A stretch of 64,000 nt of DNA, from contig JALOAI010000025.1 in the NCBI GenBank assembly GCA_023228945.1, forward strand, positions 1-64,000, in the 5' to 3' direction. Of this stretch, positions 54,575 to 62,725 are shown piece by piece (positions within the stretch are counted from its first letter, which is position 1; each line of letters starts with the position of its first letter). The translations under genes and the position numbers were made by a program. Under the pieces are notes generated by a model. It did not search any database. It had not been told where the DNA came from and saw only the letters and a program-made list of their open reading frames with translations. The DNA is from Pigmentiphaga sp. (lineage in GTDB: Bacteria > Pseudomonadota > Gammaproteobacteria > Burkholderiales > Burkholderiaceae_B).

Positions 54575-55375
54575 ATGGCCGCCAGTTCCGTTCTCAGCCG
54601 CATGGCCGACATTCTCTGCCTGTTCTCGGAGGAACGCCATGCGCTGACGGTGGAAGAACTGGCCGACACCCTGGGCGTGAGCCTGGCCACCGCCTACCGC
54701 TATGTGGCCGAATTGGTGCAAGTCGGCCTGCTGGCCAAAAGCCTGGGCCGCTATACGCTGGGGCCCAAGATCATCGAGCTGGAGTACCTGGTGCGCTACT
54801 ACGACCCGGTGATCAAGCTCGGCGAAGACCTGCTCAACGGCCTGGCCAACATGACCGGTTGCCATGTGCTGCTCTGCCACATTTACCACGAGCGGGTCGT
54901 CAACGTGTACCACGCAGCGGGGCGCCAGGAGCTCAACCTCGCCTTTACGCTGTTCGCCCGGGGCCGGCCGCTGCCGCTGTTTCGCGGCTCGCCGTCGCGG
55001 GCCATTTTGCCTTACCTCGATCGCCGCCGCCTGCAGCGACTCTACCTCCGCCATGCCCACGAGCCCGACGTCCAGGCGCTTGGCGCCGATTGGCCGGCCT
55101 TTCAACAATCCATGAAAGCCATCCGCAAGCGCGGCTACTACACCTCCCATGGCGAACTCGACGACGAGGCGGCGGGTATTGCCGCGCCGGTATTCCGCGG
55201 CGTGCGTGATGTGCTGGGCAGCCTTGTGCTGGTCTATCGCAATGGCTCGCCGCCCTGGATGAGCGAAGACGCCCTGGCCCAGATCGTGTGCGAGAACGCG
55301 CGCGAGATCTCGCGGCGCATCGGCGAACCAGGCGCTCACGCCGCCAACGGCCGGCGGGCCAAGACGATGCCCTGA
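54575..55375 (+). CDS. IclR-family transcriptional regulator
   Basis: A 266-residue regulator. The winged helix is LTVEELADTLGVSLATAYRYVAELVQVGLLAK; the ligand-binding IclR domain spans residues 80-250 (GRPLPLFRGSPSRAILPYL). It likely controls the preceding binding protein and oxygenase genes, which it follows in the same direction. A terminator in between suggests a separate transcript. The ATG at 54575 is chosen on length. Confidence 0.85.
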   Translation: MAASSVLSRMADILCLFSEERHALTVEELADTLGVSLATAYRYVAELVQVGLLAKSLGRYTLGPKIIELEYLVRYYDPVIKLGEDLLNGLANMTGCHVLLCHIYHERVVNVYHAAGRQELNLAFTLFARGRPLPLFRGSPSRAILPYLDRRRLQRLYLRHAHEPDVQALGADWPAFQQSMKAIRKRGYYTSHGELDDEAAGIAAPVFRGVRDVLGSLVLVYRNGSPPWMSEDALAQIVCENAREISRRIGEPGAHAANGRRAKTMP

Positions 55376-55475
55376 GTTCGCCCCGAGAGGCGCACGGCGC
55401 GGTAAGCCTTGCGCCTGGCCGCCCCCGCGGCTCTAGCCCCGACCCCCAAAACGCCTCGGGCGAGACCTCTGCCGC

Positions 55476-56708
55476 CTAAAGTTGGGCGGCGCTGCCGCCC
55501 TGCCCCGTGGTGTCGCTCGCCAGGACCGCCGCCATGGCCTCGGCCACCACCCCGACGTTGCCCGGATTGAGGCCCGGGATGCAGAGACGGCCGGAACGCA
55601 CCAGATAAATGGCATGGCGCTCGAGCAGCTCGTTGACTTGCGCCTGCGACAGCCCCGTGTAGCTGAACATGCCACGCTGGCGCAACACATAGCTGAAATC
55701 GCGTTCAGGTAAACGGGCCTTCAAGGCGTCGTGCAAAGCGTGCCGCATCGCCAGGATGCGCAGACGCATCTGCTCCACTTCTTCCGCCCACATCGTGCGC
55801 AGCTCGGGCGTGCCCAGCACCTCCGAGACCAGCAGCGCGGCGTGCATGGGCGGGTTGGAATAACTTTGGCGCACGCAGGACTTGAGCTGGCCGAGCACGC
55901 GCTCGGCCTGCGCGGTGTCGGGGCACACGATGCTGAGCGCACCCCCGCGCTCGCCATAAACCCCCATGTTCTTGGAGAAGGAGTTGGCGACCAGAAAGCT
56001 GAGACCCGTATCGGCCAGGGCGCGAATCGGCGCGGCATCGGCCTCCAGGCCATCGCCGAACCCCTGGTAGGCGAGATCCAGGAACGGAATCAGACGCCGC
56101 CGCACCATGAGCTCGATCAGGCTTTGCCACTGCGCTTCGCTCAGGTCTTCGCCCGTGGGGTTATGGCAGCAGGCATGCAGCAGCACCACGCTCTGCGCGG
56201 GCACCGCTTCGAGGGCGGACAGCATGTCGCCAAAACGGATGCCGCCTTGCTCGCTATCGTAGTAAGGGTACTGATTCACCGTCATCCCCGCCGAACGCAG
56301 GATGGAACTGTGGTTTTCCCAGGTGGGATCGCTGACCCAGACCTGGCTATCGGGGAAGGCAAGGCGCAGAAAGTCGGCCCCCAGCCGCAAGGCGCCGCAG
56401 GATCCTACCGTTTGCACGGTGGCCACCCGGCGCGCCGCCAGGGCGGCATGATCGGCGCCGAACAGCAACTCCTGCACCGCGCGGGTATAGGCGGCCACGC
56501 CCTCCATGGGCTGATAAGGCTTGGCGCCCAGCCGCGAGACCAGGCGATGCTCGGCGGCACGCACCGCCTCCATCAAGGGCAGATCGCCGTTCTCGTCGAA
56601 ATAGATTCCGATCGATAGATTGACCTTGTTGGGACGGGAATCCTTCAGGTAGTTCTCGTTCAGCGTCAGGATGGGATCGCCGGGATATTCGCTCAAATGC
56701 GTGAACAT
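55476..56708 (-). CDS. Aromatic amino acid-type aminotransferase (AspC/TyrB family)
   Basis: A 410-residue fold-type Ia aminotransferase. NPTGEDLSEAQWQSL, FLDLAYQGFGDGLEADA and the PLP lysine in ANSFSKNMGVYGERGGAL match AspC/TyrB. The Arg that binds the substrate carboxylate is in SYSNPPMHAALL or SGRLCIPGLNPGNV, as expected. It could act on tyrosine, phenylalanine or aspartate. ATG at 56708 follows a weak AAGAGC. Confidence 0.9.
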   Translation of the reverse strand: MFTHLSEYPGDPILTLNENYLKDSRPNKVNLSIGIYFDENGDLPLMEAVRAAEHRLVSRLGAKPYQPMEGVAAYTRAVQELLFGADHAALAARRVATVQTVGSCGALRLGADFLRLAFPDSQVWVSDPTWENHSSILRSAGMTVNQYPYYDSEQGGIRFGDMLSALEAVPAQSVVLLHACCHNPTGEDLSEAQWQSLIELMVRRRLIPFLDLAYQGFGDGLEADAAPIRALADTGLSFLVANSFSKNMGVYGERGGALSIVCPDTAQAERVLGQLKSCVRQSYSNPPMHAALLVSEVLGTPELRTMWAEEVEQMRLRILAMRHALHDALKARLPERDFSYVLRQRGMFSYTGLSQAQVNELLERHAIYLVRSGRLCIPGLNPGNVGVVAEAMAAVLASDTTGQGGSAAQL

Positions 56709-57083
56709 GGAAAAGCTCTTGATAGATAAGCGGAATCGATAGTGGCCGCCCCGCGGCGAGGCGCGACCGGCCTCGGGATGAAGCGGCCGGCGACGCGATG
56801 ACGGCTTGGTGACAGGCAGTATAGGGCAAGCCTTCGGAAGAATACTCGCGACCTTGATTCGCGGTGGGGTCCCTTGTTGACGTTCAGCTCGATCAGCATG
56901 GCTTCCAGAACGCGGATGAGACCGAAATTCAGGTGTAGTTGGCCTTCTCAAGAGACCTGGAATGAAACTAGCACACTAAGCGCTTGCCTGCATTGTCCTC
57001 CGATGACAGCGTCTGTCCCGATTCCGCTAGCACCCACGATCGATCGGAATCGGGACAAACGCACACTAAACCACTAACCACGC
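56709..57083. other. Intergenic region with inverted repeat
   Basis: A 375-bp gap between two minus-strand genes. The right part holds a 13-bp inverted repeat at 57014-57026 and 57045-57057 (TGTCCCGATTCCG and its complement, 18 bases apart), bounded by direct repeats GCACACTAA at 56971-56979 and 57061-57069. No ORF was recognised. The promoter of the aminotransferase should lie near 56750-56800. Confidence 0.6.
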
Positions 57084-58163
57084 TCAACCGCGCCTTAGCG
57101 CCTCGATCGGAACATCCGTCACCAGCATACGCGCCGACACATGGGAGGCCGCCCAGGCCGGCCGCGCCTGCTCGATCACATATTGCGTAGTCACGCCGCA
57201 GGCCCAGAACACCGGCACCTCCCCTGGCGCCACGCTCAAGGGGCCCAGGCTTTGCAAAGGTTGGTTCAATACGATGCCCAGTGCGGCCGGATCGCCGGCG
57301 TGCACCGGCGCACCGTGCAGTTGCGGGTAGCGGGCGCAGAGCTCCAGGGTGCTGGCCACCCATTCCTGGCGGATGGGCCGCATCGATACCACCAGCGGAC
57401 CGCCATAGTGCCGGTGCGGCTGGCTTTCCCGGCTGGTGACGTAGATGGCGCCGCCAAAGCCCCGCTCCTCGTAATCCAGGGGGATACCCCCGGCGCGCAG
57501 GGCGTCTTCGAGCGAGAACGAGCACCCGAAGGCAAAGCCCACCAGGTCGTCGCGCCACACCGCCCGCAGATCGGCGACTTCGCCGACGGCCTGGCCGTGC
57601 TCGAATAGACGATAGGCGGGTAGATCGAGGCGCAAGTCGACATCTTCGCCCAGTTCCGGCAAGACCGGATTGCCGGGTTCGGTACGCGCCACGACGGGAG
57701 CAATGTCGGCGTTGCGTTCGCACCATTCGCCGAAGGCTTCGGCCTCGGATTGCGGCAGCACCACGACATTGCACTGCAGCATGCCCGGCGCCGACCCACG
57801 AGTCGTGCCAGCCCATTGGCCCGCCCGGGCCAGCTGGCGAACGCGCAGGCCCGGCGCGCCGGATGCACTGCCCTCCAGTCGCTGCGCGACCGCCTCCCCG
57901 AGGGAGGATTCGCGCTTGGGGCGGCCCGGCGTGCCGGATGCACTGCCCTCCAGTCGCTTCGCGACTGCCTCCCCGAGGGAGGATTCGCGCTTGGGGCGGC
58001 CCGGCGCGCCGGATGCACTGCCCTCCAGTCGCTTCGCGACCGCCTCCCCGAGGGAGGATTCGCGCTTGGGGCGGCCCGGCGCGCCGGATGCACTGCCCTC
58101 CAGTCGCTGCGCGACCGCCTCCCCGAGGGAGGATTCGCGCTTGGGGCGGCCCGGCGCGCTCAT
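57084..58163 (-). CDS. DUF1445 putative hydro-lyase with a repeat-encoded N-terminal extension
   Basis: A 359-residue protein of the DUF1445 family, related to mammalian D-glutamate cyclase. The conserved part starts near residue 105 (RQLARAGQWAG) with WRDDLVGFAFGCSFSLEDAL, GPLVVSMRPI, HGAPVHAGDPAALGI and GEVPVFWACGVTTQ. Residues 5-104 are four near-identical 25-residue units (RPKRESSLGEAVAQRLEG core), encoded by a tandem DNA repeat. The ATG overlaps the tctC stop (ATGA). No ATG, GTG or TTG lies in frame between it and the conserved domain, so translation should begin here and pass through the repeat. Confidence 0.82.
   Translation of the reverse strand: MSAPGRPKRESSLGEAVAQRLEGSASGAPGRPKRESSLGEAVAKRLEGSASGAPGRPKRESSLGEAVAKRLEGSASGTPGRPKRESSLGEAVAQRLEGSASGAPGLRVRQLARAGQWAGTTRGSAPGMLQCNVVVLPQSEAEAFGEWCERNADIAPVVARTEPGNPVLPELGEDVDLRLDLPAYRLFEHGQAVGEVADLRAVWRDDLVGFAFGCSFSLEDALRAGGIPLDYEERGFGGAIYVTSRESQPHRHYGGPLVVSMRPIRQEWVASTLELCARYPQLHGAPVHAGDPAALGIVLNQPLQSLGPLSVAPGEVPVFWACGVTTQYVIEQARPAWAASHVSARMLVTDVPIEALRRG
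57850..58159. repeat. Four tandem 75-bp palindromic repeat units (family 1) inside a gene
   Basis: Units start at 57850, 57925, 58000 and 58075, each 75 bp, plus ten further bases to 58159. They carry CCTCCCCGAGGGAGG, TTGGGGCGGCCCGGC and CCGGATGCACTG. They share the layout of the 1-147, 30652 and 37844 repeats. The length is a multiple of three, so the DUF1445 frame stays open. Confidence 0.95.
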
Positions 58164-59221
58164 TGCGGTTGATAGTTCGCCGCCTTGAGCAGGGCGGCGT
58201 TGGAGCGGAGGCTGGCTTCGGTGCGCTGGGTCATGTCTTCCGGCGAGCCGGTGAGAGGCACGATGCCGGTGGCGCTGACGCGTTCGTAAAAGGCGGGGCT
58301 GCCGACGACGGCGCTGATCGCCTTGTTGTAGCGTTGCACCATAGCGGCGGGCGTGCCGGTTGGGGCGATCACACCGATGAAGATCACGTCGTCCAGGCCT
58401 TTGAGGCCCAGCTCGGTGTAGGTGGGGATATCGGGGAAATCCTTGAGCCGGGTCGGGCCGTCAACGCCGATCAGCTTGAGCTTGCCGGTTTCGACGTACG
58501 GCAGCGCGGAGGCGATACCGGTAATACCGGCCGGGAGCTGCTTGGCCAGCAGATCTTGCACCAATGGGGCATCGCCGCGATAGGCCACGGCGCGCAGATC
58601 GGTATTGTAGGCCTGGCCGAGCGCGGTCACCGTGAATTCGGGTGTGCTCACCGGCGCCGGCACGCCGATATTGCCTTGCGTGGGGTTGGCCTGCACCCAT
58701 TTCACAAAGTCCTCGATGCTGTCGACTTTGTCGCCCACCAGCTCCGGATTCACAATGAAAAAATTGGGGTTGGTGGCAACCAGACCCACCGAGACGAAGT
58801 CGCGTTCCACGTCGTAACCCGGGTTTTTCATCGTGAGTGGAATCATGGCCGTGGTGTGGCTGTTGGTGAGAAACAGCGTATTGCCATCGGGAGCCGCGCC
58901 AGTCAGGGCCTGGGCCGCAATCTGGCCGCCGGCGCCGGCACGGTTCTCCACCACGACCGTTCGTCCGAGCTCGGTCTGGAGCCCTTGGGCCAGCACGCGG
59001 GCCACCATGTCAGTCATGCCGCCGGGAGCAAAACCCACCAGCATCCGGATTGGAGCATCCTGGGCCTGCGCGGCGCCAGGCGCCAGCGTGCCGCAGGCCA
59101 ACAGCGCCGCGGCGGCGCCAGGCAGACAACGTGCCAACATATGCCGGCGCGCCGGGCTGGGTTGCGACTGAGAGGCTGGCTGAGCAGCCGCCAAGCGCCG
59201 AGGCGAAAGAGATAATTTCAT
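58160..59221 (-). CDS. Bug/TctC-family tripartite tricarboxylate transporter binding protein
   Basis: A 353-residue periplasmic solute-binding protein. A long N-terminus with two Arg residues (SPARRHMLARCLPGA) precedes a hydrophobic signal core. The mature part opens with PIRMLVGFAPGGMTDMVARVLA, VVVENRAGAGGQIAAQAL and PDGNTLFL, the Bug signature. It binds a carboxylate such as citrate. It is followed by the coupled DUF1445 gene and preceded by a GntR regulator; the TctAB membrane genes are absent. Confidence 0.9.
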   Translation of the reverse strand: MKLSLSPRRLAAAQPASQSQPSPARRHMLARCLPGAAAALLACGTLAPGAAQAQDAPIRMLVGFAPGGMTDMVARVLAQGLQTELGRTVVVENRAGAGGQIAAQALTGAAPDGNTLFLTNSHTTAMIPLTMKNPGYDVERDFVSVGLVATNPNFFIVNPELVGDKVDSIEDFVKWVQANPTQGNIGVPAPVSTPEFTVTALGQAYNTDLRAVAYRGDAPLVQDLLAKQLPAGITGIASALPYVETGKLKLIGVDGPTRLKDFPDIPTYTELGLKGLDDVIFIGVIAPTGTPAAMVQRYNKAISAVVGSPAFYERVSATGIVPLTGSPEDMTQRTEASLRSNAALLKAANYQPQ

Positions 59222-59468
59222 GACTTTGTCTCCGTAACGGATGTGATGCAGATGGTGGTTAAGAAATCGTCCGGGATATCGAGATGCGGGTATGGCCGGC
59301 CGCTAGGCAGAGGCGCAATACGGTTCGGCCAAGGCCGCTCTGCTGATCCTTTCCGTCAAGTGCCTCCAGGGGAAAACTCTCGAAACATGCTTGACTGAAC
59401 CGTATCGGGCTTAGGCGGAATCGGTTGGAGTGAAGAGCTCCGGCCTTCCGGCCTGAGCTTCTCCGCCA
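59222..59468. promoter_or_regulatory. tctC upstream region with a long-spaced inverted repeat
   Basis: ATACGGTTC at 59318-59326 and GAACCGTAT at 59397-59405 are inverted repeats 70 bp apart, candidate GntR-type half-sites. The 82-bp repeat starts at 59432. Confidence 0.35.
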
Positions 59469-59513
59469 CTATTCGGGAGAGCCTCCGGCTCCGGCAGATT
59501 TGGCCTCGCTAAC
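59432..59513. repeat. 82-bp structured dispersed repeat, copy 2 (family 2)
   Basis: Matches 39249-39330 at 68 of 82 positions with no gaps. On the minus strand it has GGAGCC-GGA-GGCTC and a GCC-GGAA-GGC hairpin with a GNRA loop. The GntR coding frame runs through part of it and stops inside it. Confidence 0.85.
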
Positions 59514-60311
59514 CTCGTCCTGAATGGATGAGCCCGGACCGGCAACCGACCTAGTGGACGGTTGCCTGCCAGGCGAATCCGAGCGGCATGCAGGCCGCGA
59601 GGTGGGCCGGCTTGCGCTTAGACGCGTGGTCAGCGCCAGGGTGGCGATGCGTGCCTGCAACAACAGCTCGCGCTGGAGCTGTTCGGCGCGATCGGCGTCG
59701 TGATCGGCACAAGCCTGAACGAGCGCTTCGTGCGACTTCACCACGATCTCCCGGTTGGTCTTGCGCTCAAGCGTGGCGCGCCGCAAGGCATGGATCTGGC
59801 TATCGTGACGGCTCGCGGCCTCGGCCAGCTTGCGGTTGTCGGCCAGCTCCGTGAGCAGGATGCGGAACTCATGGTTGGCCATGATGAAGTTTTTGAGCAT
59901 GGTGGCGCCGTGCCCCAAGGACTTGCGTTCGCGCGCCACCACGGCGCCAAGCGCTTCGACGCTCTCCGCCGTGGCCAACTCGGCCGCGCGCCGCGCCAGA
60001 TAGGGCTCGATCAGCAGCCGCAGTTCCATGATGTCTTCCAGATCCTTGCGGGTGAGCGCGGCCACCGCGGCTCCGCCGCCGCTGCTGATCAGGCCCTCGT
60101 AACGCAATCGCGTCAGCGCTTCGCGCAGCGGTGTGCGCGAGACGCCGAGCATCGTCGCCAATTGGGTTTCGGTCAGCTTGGTGGCCGGATCGAGCTTGCC
60201 GTTGGCGACGAGTTCATGCACTTGGCGATAGATACGCTCAGGCAGGGAATCACGGGCAGAGGGTTCAACAGGAGCCGGCATGGATGAGGTCCGCATAGCA
60301 ATGCGGCTCAT
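59469..60311 (-). CDS. GntR-family regulator (FCD subfamily) with repeat-derived C-terminus
   Basis: A 280-residue regulator. The N-terminal winged helix is LTETQLATMLGVSRTPLREALTRLRYEGLI; the FCD ligand domain spans residues 90-225 (LEDIMELRLLIEPYLARRAAELA). The first 25 residues are a poorly structured leader. The last 50 or so residues (from SASRPTSRPAC) are unlike FCD proteins and are encoded by family 3 and family 2 repeat DNA. It probably controls the downstream tctC/DUF1445 pair. Confidence 0.86.
   Translation of the reverse strand: MSRIAMRTSSMPAPVEPSARDSLPERIYRQVHELVANGKLDPATKLTETQLATMLGVSRTPLREALTRLRYEGLISSGGGAAVAALTRKDLEDIMELRLLIEPYLARRAAELATAESVEALGAVVARERKSLGHGATMLKNFIMANHEFRILLTELADNRKLAEAASRHDSQIHALRRATLERKTNREIVVKSHEALVQACADHDADRAEQLQRELLLQARIATLALTTRLSASRPTSRPACRSDSPGRQPSTRSVAGPGSSIQDEVSEAKSAGAGGSPE
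59609..59633. repeat. Short dispersed repeat, copy 3 (family 3)
   Basis: 23 of 25 positions match 22629-22653. It lies at the junction where the conserved GntR fold ends. Confidence 0.6.
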
Positions 60312-60529
60312 GATCGGCTAAAACCGGAAAAAATACAATTGTTTTTGTATGCAGGCCGCTATCGTCGCTCGGCTTGAAGGCCGTGGGGGTGTCTCCTTGT
60401 CGCCAGACGATCCGTTTCCGTCAGTCCGAAGCAACGTTCTGTAAAGGCCCCGGCATCAAACTCCGGATTTCGCCAAGCAATCGCCGCGTCTCGGTGTCAA
60501 CCCATTCGTCGGGTACTGCGCGCCATTCA

Positions 60530-60558
60530 TTGATGAAACTAATCCATTGGATTACAAT
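60530..60558 (+). promoter_or_regulatory. Toxin-antitoxin promoter with palindromic operator
   Basis: TTGATG at 60530-60535 and TACAAT at 60553-60558 are 17 bp apart. A perfect 15-bp palindrome TAATCCA-T-TGGATTA at 60540-60554 lies in the spacer. The toxin ATG at 60564 starts only five bases after the -10, so the mRNA should be leaderless. Confidence 0.65.
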
Positions 60559-60563
60559 AGAAC

Positions 60564-60920
60564 ATGAGTGACACCCGGCAAGGTATAGCCGAACTGCCCT
60601 CGTACACCAAGCTGGTGGAGAAGTTTTTGGATGCCCAGGAGCGCCAAGACCTGATTGATTACCTTGCCGAACACCCCAAGTCTGGCGACATCCTGGAAGG
60701 AACCAGCGGCGTCCGTAAGTTGCGCTGGCGTCGCGGCGGACAAGGCAAGAGTGGGGGTGTGCGTGTCGTCTATTACTACCATGACGACCTTATGCCGCTG
60801 TACCTGCTGACGATCTTTGCCAAGAACGACAAAGAGAACTTGACCAAGGCTGAACGCAACGAGCTGGCGGGCCTGGTGGGTGTACTGGTAAACATCTGGA
60901 AGAAGCAGAGAAAATCATGA
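60564..60920 (+). CDS. RelE/HigB-like toxin of a type II toxin-antitoxin module
   Basis: A 118-residue toxin. SGVRKLRWRRGGQGKSGGVRVVYYYHDD followed by LTIFAKNDKENLTKAE is the core of the RelE-like family (PF06296), which cleaves mRNA at the ribosome. It precedes the antitoxin, the reverse of most RelBE loci and as in HigBA. The two genes overlap by four bases (ATGA). No ribosome site is present because of the predicted leaderless start. Confidence 0.9.
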   Translation: MSDTRQGIAELPSYTKLVEKFLDAQERQDLIDYLAEHPKSGDILEGTSGVRKLRWRRGGQGKSGGVRVVYYYHDDLMPLYLLTIFAKNDKENLTKAERNELAGLVGVLVNIWKKQRKS

Positions 60921-61204
60921 ACAAAGCATTTGAAAGCATCAAGCAAGGGCTGCAAGAAGCCATTGCCCATGCCGAGGGCAATGAGCGCGGAGTCCGCGTA
61001 CACCGGCCCCGTACCGTCGATGTAAAAGCCGTACGGGCCAGCGTCGGCATGACCCAAGAACAATTTGCCGCCCGATTCGGTTTCTCCACGGCAACCCTGC
61101 GCCACTGGGAGCGCGGCGACCGCTCACCGCGCGGCCCCGCCCTAGTGCTGCTCAACGTCATTGAGCACAACCCGAAGGCTGTCATTGAGGCACTTACAGC
61201 CTGA
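60917..61204 (+). CDS. XRE-family antitoxin (HigA/NadS-like)
   Basis: A 95-residue DNA-binding antitoxin. The helix-turn-helix RASVGMTQEQFAARFGFSTATLRHWERGDRSP is at residues 40-72. It should neutralise the preceding toxin and repress the operon through the palindrome at 60540-60554. Confidence 0.9.
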   Translation: MNKAFESIKQGLQEAIAHAEGNERGVRVHRPRTVDVKAVRASVGMTQEQFAARFGFSTATLRHWERGDRSPRGPALVLLNVIEHNPKAVIEALTA

Positions 61205-61512
61205 TGGGCATGACCGGCGATTGACCCTTTACGCCAGCGCGAAAACCGGGCACCTTCCCCGACCGCTGCTGGCTCCATACGGAAGGCCGCACGGACAAGG
61301 GTGCAAGATGCCGTACATGCAATGGAGCCATACCGAGCTAGGCGATCATTCGTGGTGGGTGGTTGCTGGGTACATGGCACACCCTGGAGATGAGCAATTA
61401 GCCTCACCCGCGTTTTGACGGCCTGCCGTGGCTCACAGCGGGCAGCAGGTATGGGCCGAAAACAGCGGGACTGAACCTTGAGGGGTACAAGAGGGGTACA
61501 AAATTCAGAAAA
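61205..61512. other. Remnant of an integrated element beside tRNA-Thr
   Basis: About 300 bp with no credible ORF. Tandem GAGGGGTACAA repeats at 61481-61491 and 61492-61502 resemble arm-type sites found near integrase genes at tRNA genes. With the toxin-antitoxin pair it suggests a decayed island. Confidence 0.45.
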
Positions 61513-61541
61513 GCAAAAGGCCACTCCCGAAGAAGTGGCCT
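61513..61541 (-). terminator. Terminator of tRNA-Thr
   Basis: On the minus strand AGGCCACT-8-AGTGGCCT is followed by TTTTGCTTTT; it starts 17 bases after the tRNA 3' end. Confidence 0.8.
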
Positions 61542-61557
61542 AAGTGCTTGAAAACAT

Positions 61558-61633
61558 TGGTGCCGGTGAAAGGAATCGAACCCTCGACCTTCTCATTACG
61601 AATGAGCTGCTCTACCGACTGAGCTACACCGGC
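61558..61633 (-). tRNA. tRNA-Thr (anticodon CGU)
   Basis: 76 nt with encoded CCA. Acceptor arms GCCGGTG and CACCGGC pair. The anticodon loop TTCGTAA holds CGT, reading ACG. The T-loop is GGTTCGATTCC. Confidence 0.96.
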
Positions 61634-61689
61634 GAAGCCTTGGATTATACAGTGTTTTTCAAACCCGCTTCAAGGCACGGCCTGGGTCC

Positions 61690-62694
61690 TCATTGCCGCG
61701 GCGTGCCGGGCTTTTTGTCGCCGGGCAGCGCTAGGCCGCGCGGCAACGGGAAGGCCACGCCTTCCGGCTCGCCGGGCATGGTGCGCACCGAGACGGCGCC
61801 CAAGTCCTTGAGGCGGGCGATGACCTGATCGACGAGCACGTCGGGGGCGGAGGCACCGGCGGTGACTCCCACCCGCTGCCGCCCTTCCAGCCAGGCCGGG
61901 TTGATATTGTCGGGGCCATCGATCAGATACGCAGGCGTGCCATGGCGCTCGGCCACCTCGCGCAAGCGGTTCGAGTTGGAACTGTTGACGCTGCCGACCA
62001 CCAACACCACGTCGCTTTGCGGCGCCAGCATTTTGACGGCATCCTGGCGGTTCTGTGTGGCGTAGCAGATGTCGGCTTTTTTGGGCTCGGCGATGTCGGG
62101 AAAACGATCCCGCAAGGCCTGCACGATGCGCGCGGTGTCGTCGACCGACAGCGTGGTCTGGGTGACGTAGGCCACTCGATGAGGATCGGCAACCTGTAGG
62201 GAGGCCACGTCGTCGACGGTTTCCACCAGATGCATGCCGCCCTCGGCCTGGCCCAGGGTGCCTTCGACCTCGGGGTGCCCACGATGGCCGATCATGATGA
62301 TCTCGCGGCCGGCCGCCCGCATCTTGCTGACTTCAACGTGCACTTTGGTGACCAGCGGACAGGTGGCATCGAACACCTGGAGCCCGCGCTGCGCGGCGTC
62401 GCGCCGCACGGCCTGCGATACGCCGTGCGCCGAGAACACCACGATGGCGTCGGCCGGGGCTTCGTCGAGTTCGTCGATGAAGATGGCGCCCTTGGCTCGC
62501 AGATCTTGCACCACGTGGCGGTTGTGCACGATCTCGTGGCGCACGTAGATGGGCGCGCCATGGATAAGCAGAGCGCGTTCGACGATCTCGATGGCGCGGT
62601 CGACGCCGGCGCAAAAGCCGCGCGGCTGGGCGAGGAGTACCTCGCCGGTGCCGTCCAGAGGCTCAAGCGTGGCGTGGCGCACTCGCTGACTCAT
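61690..62694 (-). CDS. ispH: 4-hydroxy-3-methylbut-2-enyl diphosphate reductase IspH
   Basis: A 334-residue Fe-S enzyme of the non-mevalonate pathway. The three cluster cysteines are in PRGFCAGVDRAIEIVERAL, DATCPLVTKVH and DICYATQNRQ. It reduces HMBPP to IPP and DMAPP. The ATG at 62694 is preceded by GGAGGGCAGT, which belongs to a fragment of the family 1 repeat. It follows fkpB by 31 bases. Confidence 0.96.
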   Translation of the reverse strand: MSQRVRHATLEPLDGTGEVLLAQPRGFCAGVDRAIEIVERALLIHGAPIYVRHEIVHNRHVVQDLRAKGAIFIDELDEAPADAIVVFSAHGVSQAVRRDAAQRGLQVFDATCPLVTKVHVEVSKMRAAGREIIMIGHRGHPEVEGTLGQAEGGMHLVETVDDVASLQVADPHRVAYVTQTTLSVDDTARIVQALRDRFPDIAEPKKADICYATQNRQDAVKMLAPQSDVVLVVGSVNSSNSNRLREVAERHGTPAYLIDGPDNINPAWLEGRQRVGVTAGASAPDVLVDQVIARLKDLGAVSVRTMPGEPEGVAFPLPRGLALPGDKKPGTPRQ

Positions 62695-62696
62695 TG

Positions 62697-62725
62697 GACT
62701 GCCCTCCGGTCGCTGCGCGACTTCC
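62697..62725. repeat. Fragment of the palindromic repeat (family 1)
   Basis: GGACTGCCCTCCGGTCGCTG followed by CGCGAC matches the CACTGCCCTCCAGTCGCTG part of the 57850 units. It fills the gap between fkpB and ispH and includes the ispH ribosome site. Confidence 0.65.

Noticed and set aside
57850..58159. CRISPR-like array
   Set aside because: The units are contiguous 75-bp repeats without unique spacers, and they lie in a coding frame.
57863..59215. A 450-residue plus-strand frame running through the 75-bp repeats
   Set aside because: Antisense to tctC and DUF1445, whose conserved residues are clear on the minus strand.
61311..61418. Small open frame of 36 residues near tRNA-Thr
   Set aside because: No ribosome site or conserved motif, and the segment appears to be decayed DNA.
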